From JAJRTE01 sp964418585 (GTDB lineage Bacteria > Myxococcota_A > UBA796 > JAJRTE01): DNA of 64,000 nt. Made by a program: the position numbers and the translations under genes. Below the pieces are notes generated by a model, which was not told where the DNA came from, ran no database searches, and worked only from the letters and a program-made list of their open reading frames with translations. Location of the stretch: positions 62,001-126,000 of the forward strand of contig CAYQMG010000118.1 in assembly GCA_964418585.1 (NCBI GenBank), written 5' to 3'. Positions 47,506 to 56,735 of this stretch are shown here, one piece after another (position 1 is the first letter of the stretch; every line of letters begins with the position of its first letter).

Positions 47506-47838
47506 TCACCCCTCGATCCGGCCCTGGGCAATGCCCAGACGCTTCTCCAAGTCCTTTGCAATCGTCCGCACGAGATCCCGCGCAGGATGACCCCGCTCGA
47601 GACAGGCTTTCACCGGTGAATTGTTGTCACGCCAGTAGGTTCGAAACTGCGGGTAGGGGGGATGCCAGTTGTAGAACTGAATCAGCCGGCCCAGGGCATC
47701 GCGCGTGTCCGAATCCAGGGCCGTCAGATCGTGCTCCGCTCCATCCATGGTCACGTAGCGCTCGGGGCGCTCCGGCAAGGTCTCCAGCATGGTCACTGCT
47801 CCCACTTTCTCGGCTTCGCGTTCCCTCTCTTGGAGCAT
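47506..47838 (-). CDS. Small cytoplasmic protein of unknown function
   Basis: The protein is 110 aa from ATG 47838 (GGGAGG 9 nt upstream); a second ATG at 47790 (GGAG 8 nt upstream) would give 94 aa. I do not recognise it. It is soluble and charged, with an aromatic cluster FYNWHPPYPQFRTYW at the centre and a helical, basic C-terminus (DLVRTIAKDLEKRLG). It ends one base after the DAHP synthase stop, tail to tail. Codon use looks like its neighbours. The aromatic centre and two good start sites support a real gene. Confidence 0.75.
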   Translation of the reverse strand: MLQEREREAEKVGAVTMLETLPERPERYVTMDGAEHDLTALDSDTRDALGRLIQFYNWHPPYPQFRTYWRDNNSPVKACLERGHPARDLVRTIAKDLEKRLGIAQGRIEG

Positions 47839-48268
47839 AGTCCCGGACCTCCCGGCCGTCAACCGCGGACCGCTCCCACAGACGCACACGCACCTTCGGC
47901 GACCCGACCGCCTCCCGGCCCGCCGTGCCCACGGCCCAGGCACGCTGCATTCGGGCATGAGCCCGCCTGCTTCCTCGAGGGCGGGACCGCGACAGGGATG
48001 TCCTGCTCCGGCCTGTTCGTGGCGCCTGGGCCTGGCGAACCCGCCATCAGGACTGACAATTCGCGGCCGGCACTCCACTTGCATACCCTACCCGGTGAAA
48101 AGCCAGGTCACCTCCGCACACACCGCGATCCGCCTGCGGCCTTTCCCGGTCCCGCCGGTCCGGGGGATCCAGTATCCCGCCGGGTCGTGGGCCCGGCAAG
48201 CGCCTGGACCGCACCTGGCGAAGCGGCTGGACGCGGAACCCGAACCCTCGACACAGGGAGATGACACG

Positions 48269-48970
48269 ATGCAAAAGCACCTCATTGCAGGAATGGGACC
48301 GATCGCGCTCTTGCTCTTGACCGGCCCCGGCTGTGGAACGAACGAAGGACAGGCGACACTGGATGGTGGGGGGTGCGAGGAGACGATCACGACGCTGGGT
48401 GTGGACGAGGTGTCCGCGCTGGGTTTCAGCGCCGAGGAGATTCTGCTGCTGGCCGAGAAAACCCACGAGGAGACGCTTGCCTACGTTTCGGGAGACACCA
48501 CGGACCTCACGATCACCATTGCTCGAGACGACGGGGAGATCCGGTTCGTCGACAGTGAACCCAAGGTCGACGACACGGACGGTGACCTGGAACTTGCAGC
48601 GCCTTACTGCCAGGACCGCCTCGAGATCGACGCGGGAATGGATTTTGTCACTGCGGATGGACAATTCGCCGAGCATTTCGACGTGACGCTCCGGGCCACG
48701 AACGCGGACGAGGCGACGGTGAGCGTGCGCCTGGACCCGAGTTCTCTGGCCGGCGGGTTTGTTGTGGAAGTTCCCGAGGGTGCCGAGGGGTACGACGAAG
48801 TGGAGATGTCCGTGGACGCGAGTTTCGACCAGGCCGGCAGCGATGGTCGGATCTCGGTTCAGTTTTCCGGCTCGGAAGAGGACTCGAGCACCGGAGAGGG
48901 CGTGGCCTGGGCGACCAGTGTGGTGGTCGGCGAATGGCCGCCTCCCGAGGAAGGTTTCCAGACCCAGTAG
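48269..48970 (+). CDS. Acidic lipoprotein of unknown function
   Basis: The protein is 233 aa from ATG 48269, 8 nt after AGGGAG. The signal peptide ends in lipobox TGPGC (Cys22). The mature part is acidic and beta-strand-like, rich in Asp, Glu, Thr and Val with one internal Cys pair candidate (GGCEE and PYCQD). No known domain is recognised. It is probably an outer-membrane or periplasmic lipoprotein. It stands alone between the small unknown gene and a convergent esterase gene. Confidence 0.88.
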   Translation: MQKHLIAGMGPIALLLLTGPGCGTNEGQATLDGGGCEETITTLGVDEVSALGFSAEEILLLAEKTHEETLAYVSGDTTDLTITIARDDGEIRFVDSEPKVDDTDGDLELAAPYCQDRLEIDAGMDFVTADGQFAEHFDVTLRATNADEATVSVRLDPSSLAGGFVVEVPEGAEGYDEVEMSVDASFDQAGSDGRISVQFSGSEEDSSTGEGVAWATSVVVGEWPPPEEGFQTQ

Positions 48971-49068
48971 GTCTGCGGCGGCTGAGGTCCTTCGGGGTGC
49001 CTTTTCCGAACTCTCGACGGGCCTGGAGGTCCGGCAGTCGGCGCTGAAGCGACGCCCCCCGTCCTGGT

Positions 49069-50097
49069 TCAGTCGCTGCTCGAGGCCGGCCGGGTGAAGT
49101 GAGGCGTTCTCGCGAAGAAGAACTGGAACGGAATGTGGGCTCGCGTGGCCCATGCATGTTCGTTGTGAGGGTCTCCCGGGAAGGCCAGGTAGAGGAGGTC
49201 CCTGCCCGTTTCGAATCCCACGCTTGCCAGCACGTCCCGGACGCTCCGCGTGACTTCGTAGTTGTCGCCCGGCCATCCGCTGTCGAGGTAGACCTTGAGA
49301 GGTTTCTTGCCTTCCTCCAGGATCCGGTCGATGAGCGCGGGGTCTCGCCCGAACGTGCTCGACATGCAGCCGGCCATGCCGAAGGTATCCGGATAGCGCC
49401 AGGCGAGCTGGAGGGAGACCAGGCCGCCGAGACTGGAGCCCATGACCGCGGTGTTTCCCGGGCGGGGCAGGGTCCGGAACCGGTTGTCCACCCACGGTTT
49501 CAGGGTCTGGGCGATGAACCGGCAATAGGCCTCGTCCCCTGGCGGCGTGTAATCCTTGTCCCGCTCGTTGGCATAGATACCCACCACCAGGGCGAGCTTG
49601 ATGGCGTTCATGGCGTCGAGGCGGTCCATGGTTTCGTCGATTTCCCACTCGACCCCGAGGAAGGCTTCTTCGGGGAAGAACAGGTTCTTGCCGTCATGCA
49701 TGTAGAGCACCGGGTAGCGCTTCAAGGTGTTTTCCCGGTATCCGGGCGGTTCGTAGACCTTGACCCGGTGCACGCGGCCCTCCCCGGCCACCTCGAACGG
49801 ACCGGTCACCACGCCCCGAGGCTCGGAAAAGAAATAGGGATAGACGTCGCGTCCCTCTGTGGCGGCATAGGTGGCGAGGTAGTTCTTGCCTGCGGACCAG
49901 ATGACCTCGGGGCCCCGTCGAATCACCGGCTTGAAGTAGGCGAAAGGACGCGAAGTGACAACCTGGAACGTGTGCACTTGCCCGTTCCGGTCGACCGCCA
50001 CAGGCGGCACGTCCCTTGCCCAGTCGCTGTCCACGCGCAGGAAAAGGCGCCCGTCTCGAAGCGGATAGATGACGCGAATCTTGAACTCGTAGGCCAC
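49069..50097 (-). CDS. Esterase-D/enterochelin-esterase-like alpha/beta hydrolase
   Basis: The protein is 342 aa from GTG 50097, 8 nt after GGGGAG. An N-terminal Ig/CBM48-like domain (residues 1-105) precedes an esterase domain: YPVLYMHDGKNLF, nucleophile motif VMGSSLGGLVS, and a C-terminal HNEHAW that could supply the histidine. The plan matches the Fes/EsD family of siderophore or carbohydrate-ester hydrolases. There is no signal peptide. It lies 47 nt downstream of the OmpA-like lipoprotein gene on the same strand and may share its transcript. Confidence 0.92.
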   Translation of the reverse strand: MAYEFKIRVIYPLRDGRLFLRVDSDWARDVPPVAVDRNGQVHTFQVVTSRPFAYFKPVIRRGPEVIWSAGKNYLATYAATEGRDVYPYFFSEPRGVVTGPFEVAGEGRVHRVKVYEPPGYRENTLKRYPVLYMHDGKNLFFPEEAFLGVEWEIDETMDRLDAMNAIKLALVVGIYANERDKDYTPPGDEAYCRFIAQTLKPWVDNRFRTLPRPGNTAVMGSSLGGLVSLQLAWRYPDTFGMAGCMSSTFGRDPALIDRILEEGKKPLKVYLDSGWPGDNYEVTRSVRDVLASVGFETGRDLLYLAFPGDPHNEHAWATRAHIPFQFFFARTPHFTRPASSSD

Positions 50098-50144
50098 GAA
50101 TCAGACTCCCCACGTGCCCCGACACCGCGCGCGATCGCGTCGGC

Positions 50145-51053
50145 CTATTCCTCGAACTCGTCGAAACTGGGCATCTCGTCCAGGTTGGGCAGCACCACGA
50201 TCTCGATCCGCCGGTTCTTGGCACGGTTCTCCGGCGTGTCGTTCGGAGCCACCGGGGTGAATTCGGCGAACCCGGCCGCAGACAGCCGTTCGGGCTGGAG
50301 TCCCTGGCTGATCAGGTACTTGACCACCTCGGTGGCTCGAGCCGTGCTCAGTTCCCAGTTGGAGGGGAAGCAGGGCGAACCCACGATGGGCACATTATCC
50401 GTGTGGCCCTCGATCTGGTAGTTCCGGTCCGGGATGCTTTGCAACACCGTGGCAACCTCGGCCAGCACCTTCTTGCCCTCCGGCTTGATGTCCACCTTGC
50501 CCGAATCAAAAAGGATACTGGAACTCAACTGAACCACCATCCGGCCGCGCACGATCCGCACATCGAGCTGGCCGGCGTCGATGAGTTGGCGAAACCGGTC
50601 GATCAGGCCCCGGAAGGTCTGGAGGCGCGCTTCCTGCTGTGCGGCCCGTTTGCGCATTTCCTCCACGGCCCGCTGGGTCTCGTCGAGGTTGGAATTCAGC
50701 GACTCGATGATGGCCTGGAGCCTGGCCCGCTCACGGCTTGCTGCCTCCGCCTCCTCGGTCGAGATCTGTTGAAGGCGTGCCAACTCCTCGTTGGCCATGG
50801 CCAACTGCCGCTCCAGGTCGGCGACTCTGGCTTCCTTCTCCTTCAGAAGGTCGCAATGATAGTCCAGGTCGCGCTTGAGCGCGGCGATCTCCTTGTCCCG
50901 TTCCTCCAGGGTGGAGGCGCACGTCCTGGACTCCTCGACGGCCTGGTCCAGGTCATTCAATGTGCTCTCGTACAGCGATTTCTTGACGCACCCTGTCCAC
51001 AGCGGGGTGGAAAGGATCACGATTCCCAACCATGTCAGCCTGTTCCTTGTCAT
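50145..51053 (-). CDS. OmpA/MotB-domain lipoprotein with coiled coil
   Basis: The protein is 302 aa from ATG 51053, with GAGGA 4-5 nt upstream. A lipoprotein signal peptide ends at TPLWTGC (Cys22). Residues 30-160 are a long coiled coil rich in Glu, Arg and Leu. The C-terminal OmpA-type peptidoglycan-binding domain has ILFDSGKVDIKPEGKKVL, IEGHTDNVPI and the closing NRRIEIVVLP. It should tether the outer membrane to the cell wall. The arrangement resembles the Pal- or MotB-like spacer proteins of deltaproteobacteria. The promoter probably lies in the 280-nt divergent region shared with the GH31 gene. Confidence 0.95.
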   Translation of the reverse strand: MTRNRLTWLGIVILSTPLWTGCVKKSLYESTLNDLDQAVEESRTCASTLEERDKEIAALKRDLDYHCDLLKEKEARVADLERQLAMANEELARLQQISTEEAEAASRERARLQAIIESLNSNLDETQRAVEEMRKRAAQQEARLQTFRGLIDRFRQLIDAGQLDVRIVRGRMVVQLSSSILFDSGKVDIKPEGKKVLAEVATVLQSIPDRNYQIEGHTDNVPIVGSPCFPSNWELSTARATEVVKYLISQGLQPERLSAAGFAEFTPVAPNDTPENRAKNRRIEIVVLPNLDEMPSFDEFEE

Positions 51054-51094
51054 CGATTCCTCACCTGCCTGGTTGTCAAAAAGGACTTCTTGCC

Positions 51095-51100
51095 ATTCTA
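51095..51100 (-). promoter_or_regulatory. Candidate -10 element for the OmpA-like lipoprotein gene
   Basis: TAGAAT on the minus strand, one mismatch from TATAAT and about 42 nt before the start codon. No clear -35 hexamer is seen. It lies in the 280-nt divergent spacer 51054-51333, where I see no gene. Confidence 0.28.
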
Positions 51101-51333
51101 TCGCGGCCTGGCTCACCGTCCAGCCTTTTCCGGATGGGAAGGCACTTGGGGACCCTCCCGCCGGGTCGGTGCGCTTGCCGCGCCACCGGGATCGCTGGTA
51201 CTCTTGGGGAAACACGGCGGAACCGAGCACCTGCCCTGCGCGACGCGGCTGTTCCAGGCGCCCGCACGGGTCCCAACGGGGACGAGGTTGCATTCCGGGC
51301 GCCTGGACAGGACTGGAGAGTGGAGGAACCTGC

Positions 51334-53730
51334 ATGGACCTGTTCGACAAACTCCGGGGTATCGCCTACCTTGGGACGGACAACATCATGGCATCGATCC
51401 GGTATGGGGTGGAACGGACGCTGCGCCGCCGCCCACAACCTGCCACCCGGTTCGATGTACCCCTGAGCCCGCCCGGCCCGTGCCAGGGGTTCGCCCCGGC
51501 GCCTCGAGGGGGCCGATTCCGCTTTCACGGGACCCAGCTCGAGGTCCATTTCCTCGCCGAGGATGTGGTTCGACTGACCTGGACCCCGGGGAAGGCGCCG
51601 GCCCCCTACCTGGTGGAAGCCCGGTCCTGGCCCGAAATTGCCGTCACGCCCGAACAGACCGGGGATGGATGGCGCTTTGCCACGAAGGAGATGGTGCTGG
51701 AGGTGGGACGGGACGGAGCGGTCACCCTGCGGGACCCGGGTGGCGCCGTGCTCCGGAAAGAGCGTCCCCCGCTGACCTGGTCGGGCCGATGGGTGCACCG
51801 GGCGGCCCTGACGCCTTCCGAGCACTGCTACGGACTGGGAACCCGCAATGTTCCCCTGAACCTGCGCGGCCGCACGTTCCGTTTCTGGAACACGGACCCC
51901 AAGGGGGCCTACCGATTCGGTCAGGACCCGATCTACCTCTGTATCCCGGTGCTGCTCGGCCTCCACGATGCCGGAAGCTACCTGGTGTTCTTCGAGAACA
52001 GTCACGACGGCGCGATGCGTCTCGAAGGCGATGCGGTCACCTGGTTTGCGGGGGGGGCGTTGAGGTACTACCTGGTGCCGGGTCCCCCGGTGCGGGCACT
52101 GGCGCGGTATCACGACCTGACCGGCAAGGCGCCGCTACCGCCCCGCTGGGCACTGGGATTCCACCAGTCGCGCTGGAGCTACATGAACGAGGACGACGTT
52201 CTGGCCCTCGTGGATGGCTTTCGCGCCCATGACCTGCCCCTCTCGGCGGTGCACCTGGACATCCATTACATGGACGGCTACCGCGTCTTTACCGCGGACC
52301 CGGAGCGGTTTCCGGACCTGGGCCGGCTGGCCGAGGCCCTGGCGCAACGGAACGTCGCCCTGGTGGCCATCCTCGACCCGGGCATCAAGGTGGATGAGGC
52401 CTACCCGGTATACCAGGAGGCGATGGAAAAAGACCTGATTTGCCGCTACCCGGACGATTCCCCGGTGGTGGCCCCGGTCTGGCCCGGCCCGTGTGTGTTC
52501 CCGGACTTCACCCGTGCCGAGACCCGGACGTGGTGGGGGGATCTCTACCGCTTCTTCGTGGACCGGGGCGTGGACGGCGTGTGGCACGACATGAACGAGC
52601 CGGCAGCCTTCACCCCGGTCGGCGAACCGACCCTCCCTCGAGAAACCCGGCACGACCTGGACGGGGCCACCGGAGACCACGTGGAAGCCCACAATCTCTA
52701 CGCACTGCTGGAGGCTCGAGCCGGGTTCGAAGGACTGCGCCGACTTCGCCCCGGACGCCGCCCCTGGATCCTATCCCGCGCCGGATGCGCCGGCCTGCAA
52801 CGCTACGCATGGAACTGGACCGGAGACAACGAAAGCACCTGGGACGGCCTCCGGCTCTCCATCATCCACGCCCTCCAGCTCGGCCTCTCCGGTATCCCCT
52901 ACACCGGCTCGGACGTGGGGGGCTTCGGTGGACGCCCCTCACCAGAACTGTTCGTCCGCTGGCTCGAGTGCGCCGCGTTCATGCCCTTCTTCCGGGTCCA
53001 CTCGGCCTTTTTCACCCCGCCTCGAGAACCCTGGGCATTCGGCGAACCGGTCCTCTCCATCGCGCGCCGCTGGCTCAAGCAACGGCAAGCTCTCCTGCCA
53101 TACCTCTACTCCCTGGCATGGGAAGCGGCCCGGAACGGCAGTCCCCTGGTCCGCCCACTTTTCTGGATCGACCCCCACAACCGGGCCCTCTGGGACGTGG
53201 AAGACACCTTCCTCCTCGGTGACCACCTCCTGGTCGCCCCGGTGCTCGAGCCCGGTGCGAGACGACGCACCATCCCACTGCCTCGAGGCCGATGGTACGA
53301 CTTCTGGTCCCACGAATCCTTTGATGGACCGGGCGCCATCACGCTCGAGGCGCCCCTGGATCACATCCCCGTCCTGGTGCGCGGCGGCACCGTCCTTCCC
53401 CTGGACGCTGCTCCCCGGCTCCTCCTGCACCTCTACCCCGGGACGGACCGGACGGCTCGAGGCCTGCGGTACGACGACCCGGGCGACGGGTACGCGATCC
53501 ACCGTCTCGAGCGATATGATTTGCACCTTCGAGAGCACGCCCTCGTTCTGACACGAACGGTGGAAGGGGAATTCCCGTTCACATACGAAGGGGTGGACCT
53601 GGTGCTGCACGGTGCCACCCCCACCCGGGCCCGGGTGGATGAGAAACCTGCGGAGGTGACGGACGGTGTGGTCCGCGCCGCCGAATTCGAGCGCGTGGAG
53701 TGGCCCGACCTTTTCCTGGAGAAATCATGA
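51334..53730 (+). CDS. GH31 alpha-glucosidase-type enzyme
   Basis: The protein is 798 aa; ATG 51334 is 7 nt after GGAGG. The family 31 order is visible: N-terminal beta-sandwich (about 60-270), barrel from PPRWALGFHQSRWSYMNE, nucleophile Asp in GVWHDMNEP, acid/base Asp in WTGDNEST, then GSDVGGFGG and a C-terminal sandwich. There is no signal peptide, so it is probably cytoplasmic and acts on maltodextrins or other alpha-glucosides released elsewhere. The next gene starts within its stop codon (ATGA), so the two are translationally coupled despite that product being an exported lipoprotein. Confidence 0.96.
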   Translation: MDLFDKLRGIAYLGTDNIMASIRYGVERTLRRRPQPATRFDVPLSPPGPCQGFAPAPRGGRFRFHGTQLEVHFLAEDVVRLTWTPGKAPAPYLVEARSWPEIAVTPEQTGDGWRFATKEMVLEVGRDGAVTLRDPGGAVLRKERPPLTWSGRWVHRAALTPSEHCYGLGTRNVPLNLRGRTFRFWNTDPKGAYRFGQDPIYLCIPVLLGLHDAGSYLVFFENSHDGAMRLEGDAVTWFAGGALRYYLVPGPPVRALARYHDLTGKAPLPPRWALGFHQSRWSYMNEDDVLALVDGFRAHDLPLSAVHLDIHYMDGYRVFTADPERFPDLGRLAEALAQRNVALVAILDPGIKVDEAYPVYQEAMEKDLICRYPDDSPVVAPVWPGPCVFPDFTRAETRTWWGDLYRFFVDRGVDGVWHDMNEPAAFTPVGEPTLPRETRHDLDGATGDHVEAHNLYALLEARAGFEGLRRLRPGRRPWILSRAGCAGLQRYAWNWTGDNESTWDGLRLSIIHALQLGLSGIPYTGSDVGGFGGRPSPELFVRWLECAAFMPFFRVHSAFFTPPREPWAFGEPVLSIARRWLKQRQALLPYLYSLAWEAARNGSPLVRPLFWIDPHNRALWDVEDTFLLGDHLLVAPVLEPGARRRTIPLPRGRWYDFWSHESFDGPGAITLEAPLDHIPVLVRGGTVLPLDAAPRLLLHLYPGTDRTARGLRYDDPGDGYAIHRLERYDLHLREHALVLTRTVEGEFPFTYEGVDLVLHGATPTRARVDEKPAEVTDGVVRAAEFERVEWPDLFLEKS

Positions 53731-56150
53731 GGCCTTCAATTTTCGCCAAGACCCATTCAGACCGGTGGATTCGGGTGCTGGTCACCGCGACCCTGGTCTG
53801 GACCACGGGCTGCCCGGACGAACCCGAGGATGATGACGCCACGGTGGGAATGGCCCACGGGGAGCCATGCGCGGGGGACGATGACTGCCAGTCCGGCCTG
53901 CGATGTGCAGGAAACGGCACCTGTCTCTACCCCAAGGAACCAGGCACGGCGTCCGAGGGGGAAGCGTGCGTGGCCACTCAGTACTGCCGCTGGGGTCTCG
54001 TGTGCAACCACGAGGGCCTGTGTGCCCAGTCCGGAACCGATGGTACCGGCGGCGCCGGGGCCGTGTGCACAACCGACGCTGACTGTGAGGCCACGTTCTG
54101 GTGCGAGGATGAGACGTGCCGGGGCTACGGGATTCCCCTTTGGCCCGGTGTGACGTGCACCGACCCCGAGGAGGATTCCGGGCCATTCCGGGTCCTGTTC
54201 GAGGTCCCCGGGGATACGCCCCCCTCCGAATTCTACCGGCTGCCCTTCCCGAACGACATCCGCACCCGGGACGGCCGCCCGGACCTGTCCGGCCACCCCT
54301 CCCCCGGCCTCCTCGACCCCGACCTCGGCGACGTGGTCGGCGCCGCCATCCAGACGCTCGAGGAACAGGTGAGCGGCTTCGGAAACAATGCCGCCATCTA
54401 CTTCCGGTTTTCCGACAGACCCGCCTATGACACGCTGACACTGGGATACGCGGACCAGGGCGCCACCGTCTACGTGGTGGACGTCACGGCGGGAAGCCCC
54501 TCGTTCGGACAGGAACAGGCCATCGCCTATTATGCAGACAGCAACCCGGGGAAATACATCTGCAGCAACTGGCTGGCCATCGTCAACGGCCCGGGGCGCC
54601 CTTTCGAGGCCGGCCACACCTATGCGGCCGTGATCACCACTGGAGTCCTGAGCCGGGATGAGGCCACGCCCCTCGAACAGGACACCGACTTCGCCCCACT
54701 CCTGGACCCCGACCCGCCCGACGACCCCCGGCTGGAAACCGCCTGGGCCGTCTACGCTCCATTACGGGACTGGCTGAACGCTGCCGACATCGCCCCCGAC
54801 ACCATCGGAGCCGCTGCGGTCTTCACGGTCCAGGATCCCGCACCGGACTTCGATGCGGTCCGTGAAGCGGTACGCGCAGCCGATCCTCCGGACCCCTCCG
54901 GCCTCCACCTGTGCGAAGAAGGGGATCCAGGACCCTACGCCGACGATGGCGACCCGGACCGGGGGTGCACCGAGGTGTCCGAGGCCTTTTTCGAGATCCA
55001 GGGCACCCTGGACATCCCCACTTTCCAGGACGGGACACCGCCCTACAAGGCACTCGAGGACGGGGGAGACCTGCATGACCAGGGAAACGGAGCGGTCACA
55101 CCTTCCGGGACCGAGACCGTGGTCTTCTCCTTGACCATCCCCCGGGCGGAACGACCCGCCGAAGGATGGCCCTTGATCCTGTTCGCACACGGCACGTTCG
55201 GAAACTATCGGACATTCGTCACCGAGGGACTCGCCGACCTCTTCTCCAACGTGGAAACCGACGACGGAACCCGTGTCCGATTCGCCATCCTCGGGATCGA
55301 CCAGGTGCTGAACGGTCCGCGCGCCCACCCGGAAAACTGGTCTGACACCTGGCTCGAGCGCGACCCCGGCGCCTACGACCCGGACCTGCTCTTCTACAAC
55401 GTGCTCAACCCACCCGCGGCCAGAACCAACGCCATCCAGGCCGTTGCTGACTACTTCTACCTGGTCCGGATGGCCGAATCCCTGGTCTGGACCGCAGAAC
55501 AATCGCCCACGGGCGAGGTGGTCTCCTTCGACTCGAGCCACGTCTACTTCCTGGGACACGGCCAGGGCGCCGCGAGCGGCGTCCCATTCCTCGCCCACGA
55601 ACCCGGCGTGGAAGCAGCCGTACTCGCCGGCGCCGGTGCATCCCTCGCCGACTGGCTGCCCGACAAAACCCTCCCCGACCACCTCCCGGACCTGGTACGC
55701 GCTGCCCTGGCCGACCCGGACATCGCCCGAATCCACCCCGCGGTCAACCTGCTCCAGGCAGCGCTCGAGCGCGTAGACCCGGTGGATCCAGCAGGCGCCG
55801 TGATGCGCACGCCCACCGAGACCGTGGGACCTCACCACCTGCTCATGCTTCACGCCGCAGACGACCCCTACGTGCCGGAAAGCATTCAGTACGCCCTGGT
55901 AAAGGGGCTCCGTCTGCCCCAACTCACGAACGGACTGGCCCCGCTGGACAACGTGAGCACGGTCAACGGAGATGTAAGTGGAAACGTGTGGTCAGGCGGA
56001 ACCTCGGTCACCGCTGCGGTGACGCTGTACAACCCGGACCAGGGCAACCCCCACTTCGTGCTCTACCAGGACGATGACGCGCGCTACCAGATGAGTCAAT
56101 TCCTCGCCACCTCGGTGCGCGACGGAGTGCCCACCATTCCCGCCCTGTAG
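53727..56150 (+). CDS. Cys-rich lipoprotein with alpha/beta-hydrolase fold lacking the nucleophile serine
   Basis: The protein is 807 aa from ATG 53727, which overlaps the GH31 stop. The signal peptide ends at VWTTGC (Cys29). Residues 45-150 hold three short Cys-rich modules (CAGDDDCQSGLRC, CVATQYCRWGLVC, CTTDADCEATFWC) typical of myxobacterial secreted proteins. The remainder resembles a large lipase-like family, with PLILFAHGTFGNY as the oxyanion strand. Where the family has GHSQG the protein has GHGQG: the codon is GGC instead of AGC, so the nucleophile is gone by one base. The later acidic and His positions (HAADDPYVPES) remain. It may now be a binding protein, or the base may be a sequence error. 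Confidence 0.9.
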   Translation: MRPSIFAKTHSDRWIRVLVTATLVWTTGCPDEPEDDDATVGMAHGEPCAGDDDCQSGLRCAGNGTCLYPKEPGTASEGEACVATQYCRWGLVCNHEGLCAQSGTDGTGGAGAVCTTDADCEATFWCEDETCRGYGIPLWPGVTCTDPEEDSGPFRVLFEVPGDTPPSEFYRLPFPNDIRTRDGRPDLSGHPSPGLLDPDLGDVVGAAIQTLEEQVSGFGNNAAIYFRFSDRPAYDTLTLGYADQGATVYVVDVTAGSPSFGQEQAIAYYADSNPGKYICSNWLAIVNGPGRPFEAGHTYAAVITTGVLSRDEATPLEQDTDFAPLLDPDPPDDPRLETAWAVYAPLRDWLNAADIAPDTIGAAAVFTVQDPAPDFDAVREAVRAADPPDPSGLHLCEEGDPGPYADDGDPDRGCTEVSEAFFEIQGTLDIPTFQDGTPPYKALEDGGDLHDQGNGAVTPSGTETVVFSLTIPRAERPAEGWPLILFAHGTFGNYRTFVTEGLADLFSNVETDDGTRVRFAILGIDQVLNGPRAHPENWSDTWLERDPGAYDPDLLFYNVLNPPAARTNAIQAVADYFYLVRMAESLVWTAEQSPTGEVVSFDSSHVYFLGHGQGAASGVPFLAHEPGVEAAVLAGAGASLADWLPDKTLPDHLPDLVRAALADPDIARIHPAVNLLQAALERVDPVDPAGAVMRTPTETVGPHHLLMLHAADDPYVPESIQYALVKGLRLPQLTNGLAPLDNVSTVNGDVSGNVWSGGTSVTAAVTLYNPDQGNPHFVLYQDDDARYQMSQFLATSVRDGVPTIPAL

Positions 56151-56308
56151 AGCGGTCTCGAGTCCAGCCGAATGACCGGGTCCAGCTCAGGCGTCGAGCC
56201 ACCATCGCCCATGATCCGGCACCCACCGGGTTCGCCGACACGCGGTCTCGACGGCGCAAGGATGGCCTGGAGGAAGAACGTACCGGAGGAATCCGGAAAA
56301 CGCGGGGG

Positions 56309-56464
56309 TCAGCGAAGCTTGCTTTCCACGAACTCGACGTGCTTGCGAACTTTTGGATCGTACTTCTTCAGCTTCAGTTTCCCGGTCTTGGTTCGCTTGT
56401 TCTTGTCCGTGGTGTAAAAATAGCCGGTCCCCGCACTGGAGACGAGTTTGATCTTCTCACGCAT
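56309..56464 (-). CDS. rpmG: 50S ribosomal protein L33
   Basis: The protein is 51 aa from ATG 56464, with AGGAG 8 nt upstream. The sequence MREKIKLVSSAGTGYFYTT, followed by KNKRTKTGKL and KKYDPKVRKHVEF, is a complete L33. It lacks the two CxxC pairs, so it is the zinc-independent form. In many bacteria rpmG lies beside tRNA-Trp, secE and nusG; here none of these is next to it. Confidence 0.98.
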   Translation of the reverse strand: MREKIKLVSSAGTGYFYTTDKNKRTKTGKLKLKKYDPKVRKHVEFVESKLR

Positions 56465-56609
56465 GGTATCACTCCTGAACGCAATCGTGCCTGATCGAAG
56501 CTTTCTCGGGCAAGTCTGGACAAAGATAGCACAAGATCCCAGGAACGCCACAGAAATCGCGCCAGCAGGGGACGGACGGGCGCGCGAGGTGGATCGGCGA
56601 CCGAAACTT

Positions 56610-56618
56610 GTGCTACAT
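56610..56618 (+). promoter_or_regulatory. Candidate extended -10 before the acyltransferase gene
   Basis: TGC followed by TACATT (56613-56618), the same TGC-TA pattern seen at three other gene starts. No good -35 is found. The leader would be about 110 nt. Confidence 0.27.
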
Positions 56619-56735
56619 TGCTGTCGTTCGCCGTTGTCTCACCGCGAACAGTGAGCCGGGTAGTTGTGTGACAGCATTGAAGTGGAGGTCTCACGGCGCT
56701 CGAGGGGAATGGGCGTCGGGTGTGGGGGTCGATAC

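Noticed and set aside
56282..56295. CCGGA/TCCGG hairpin after rpmG as terminator
   Set aside because: The stem is only five pairs and no T-run follows on the minus strand.
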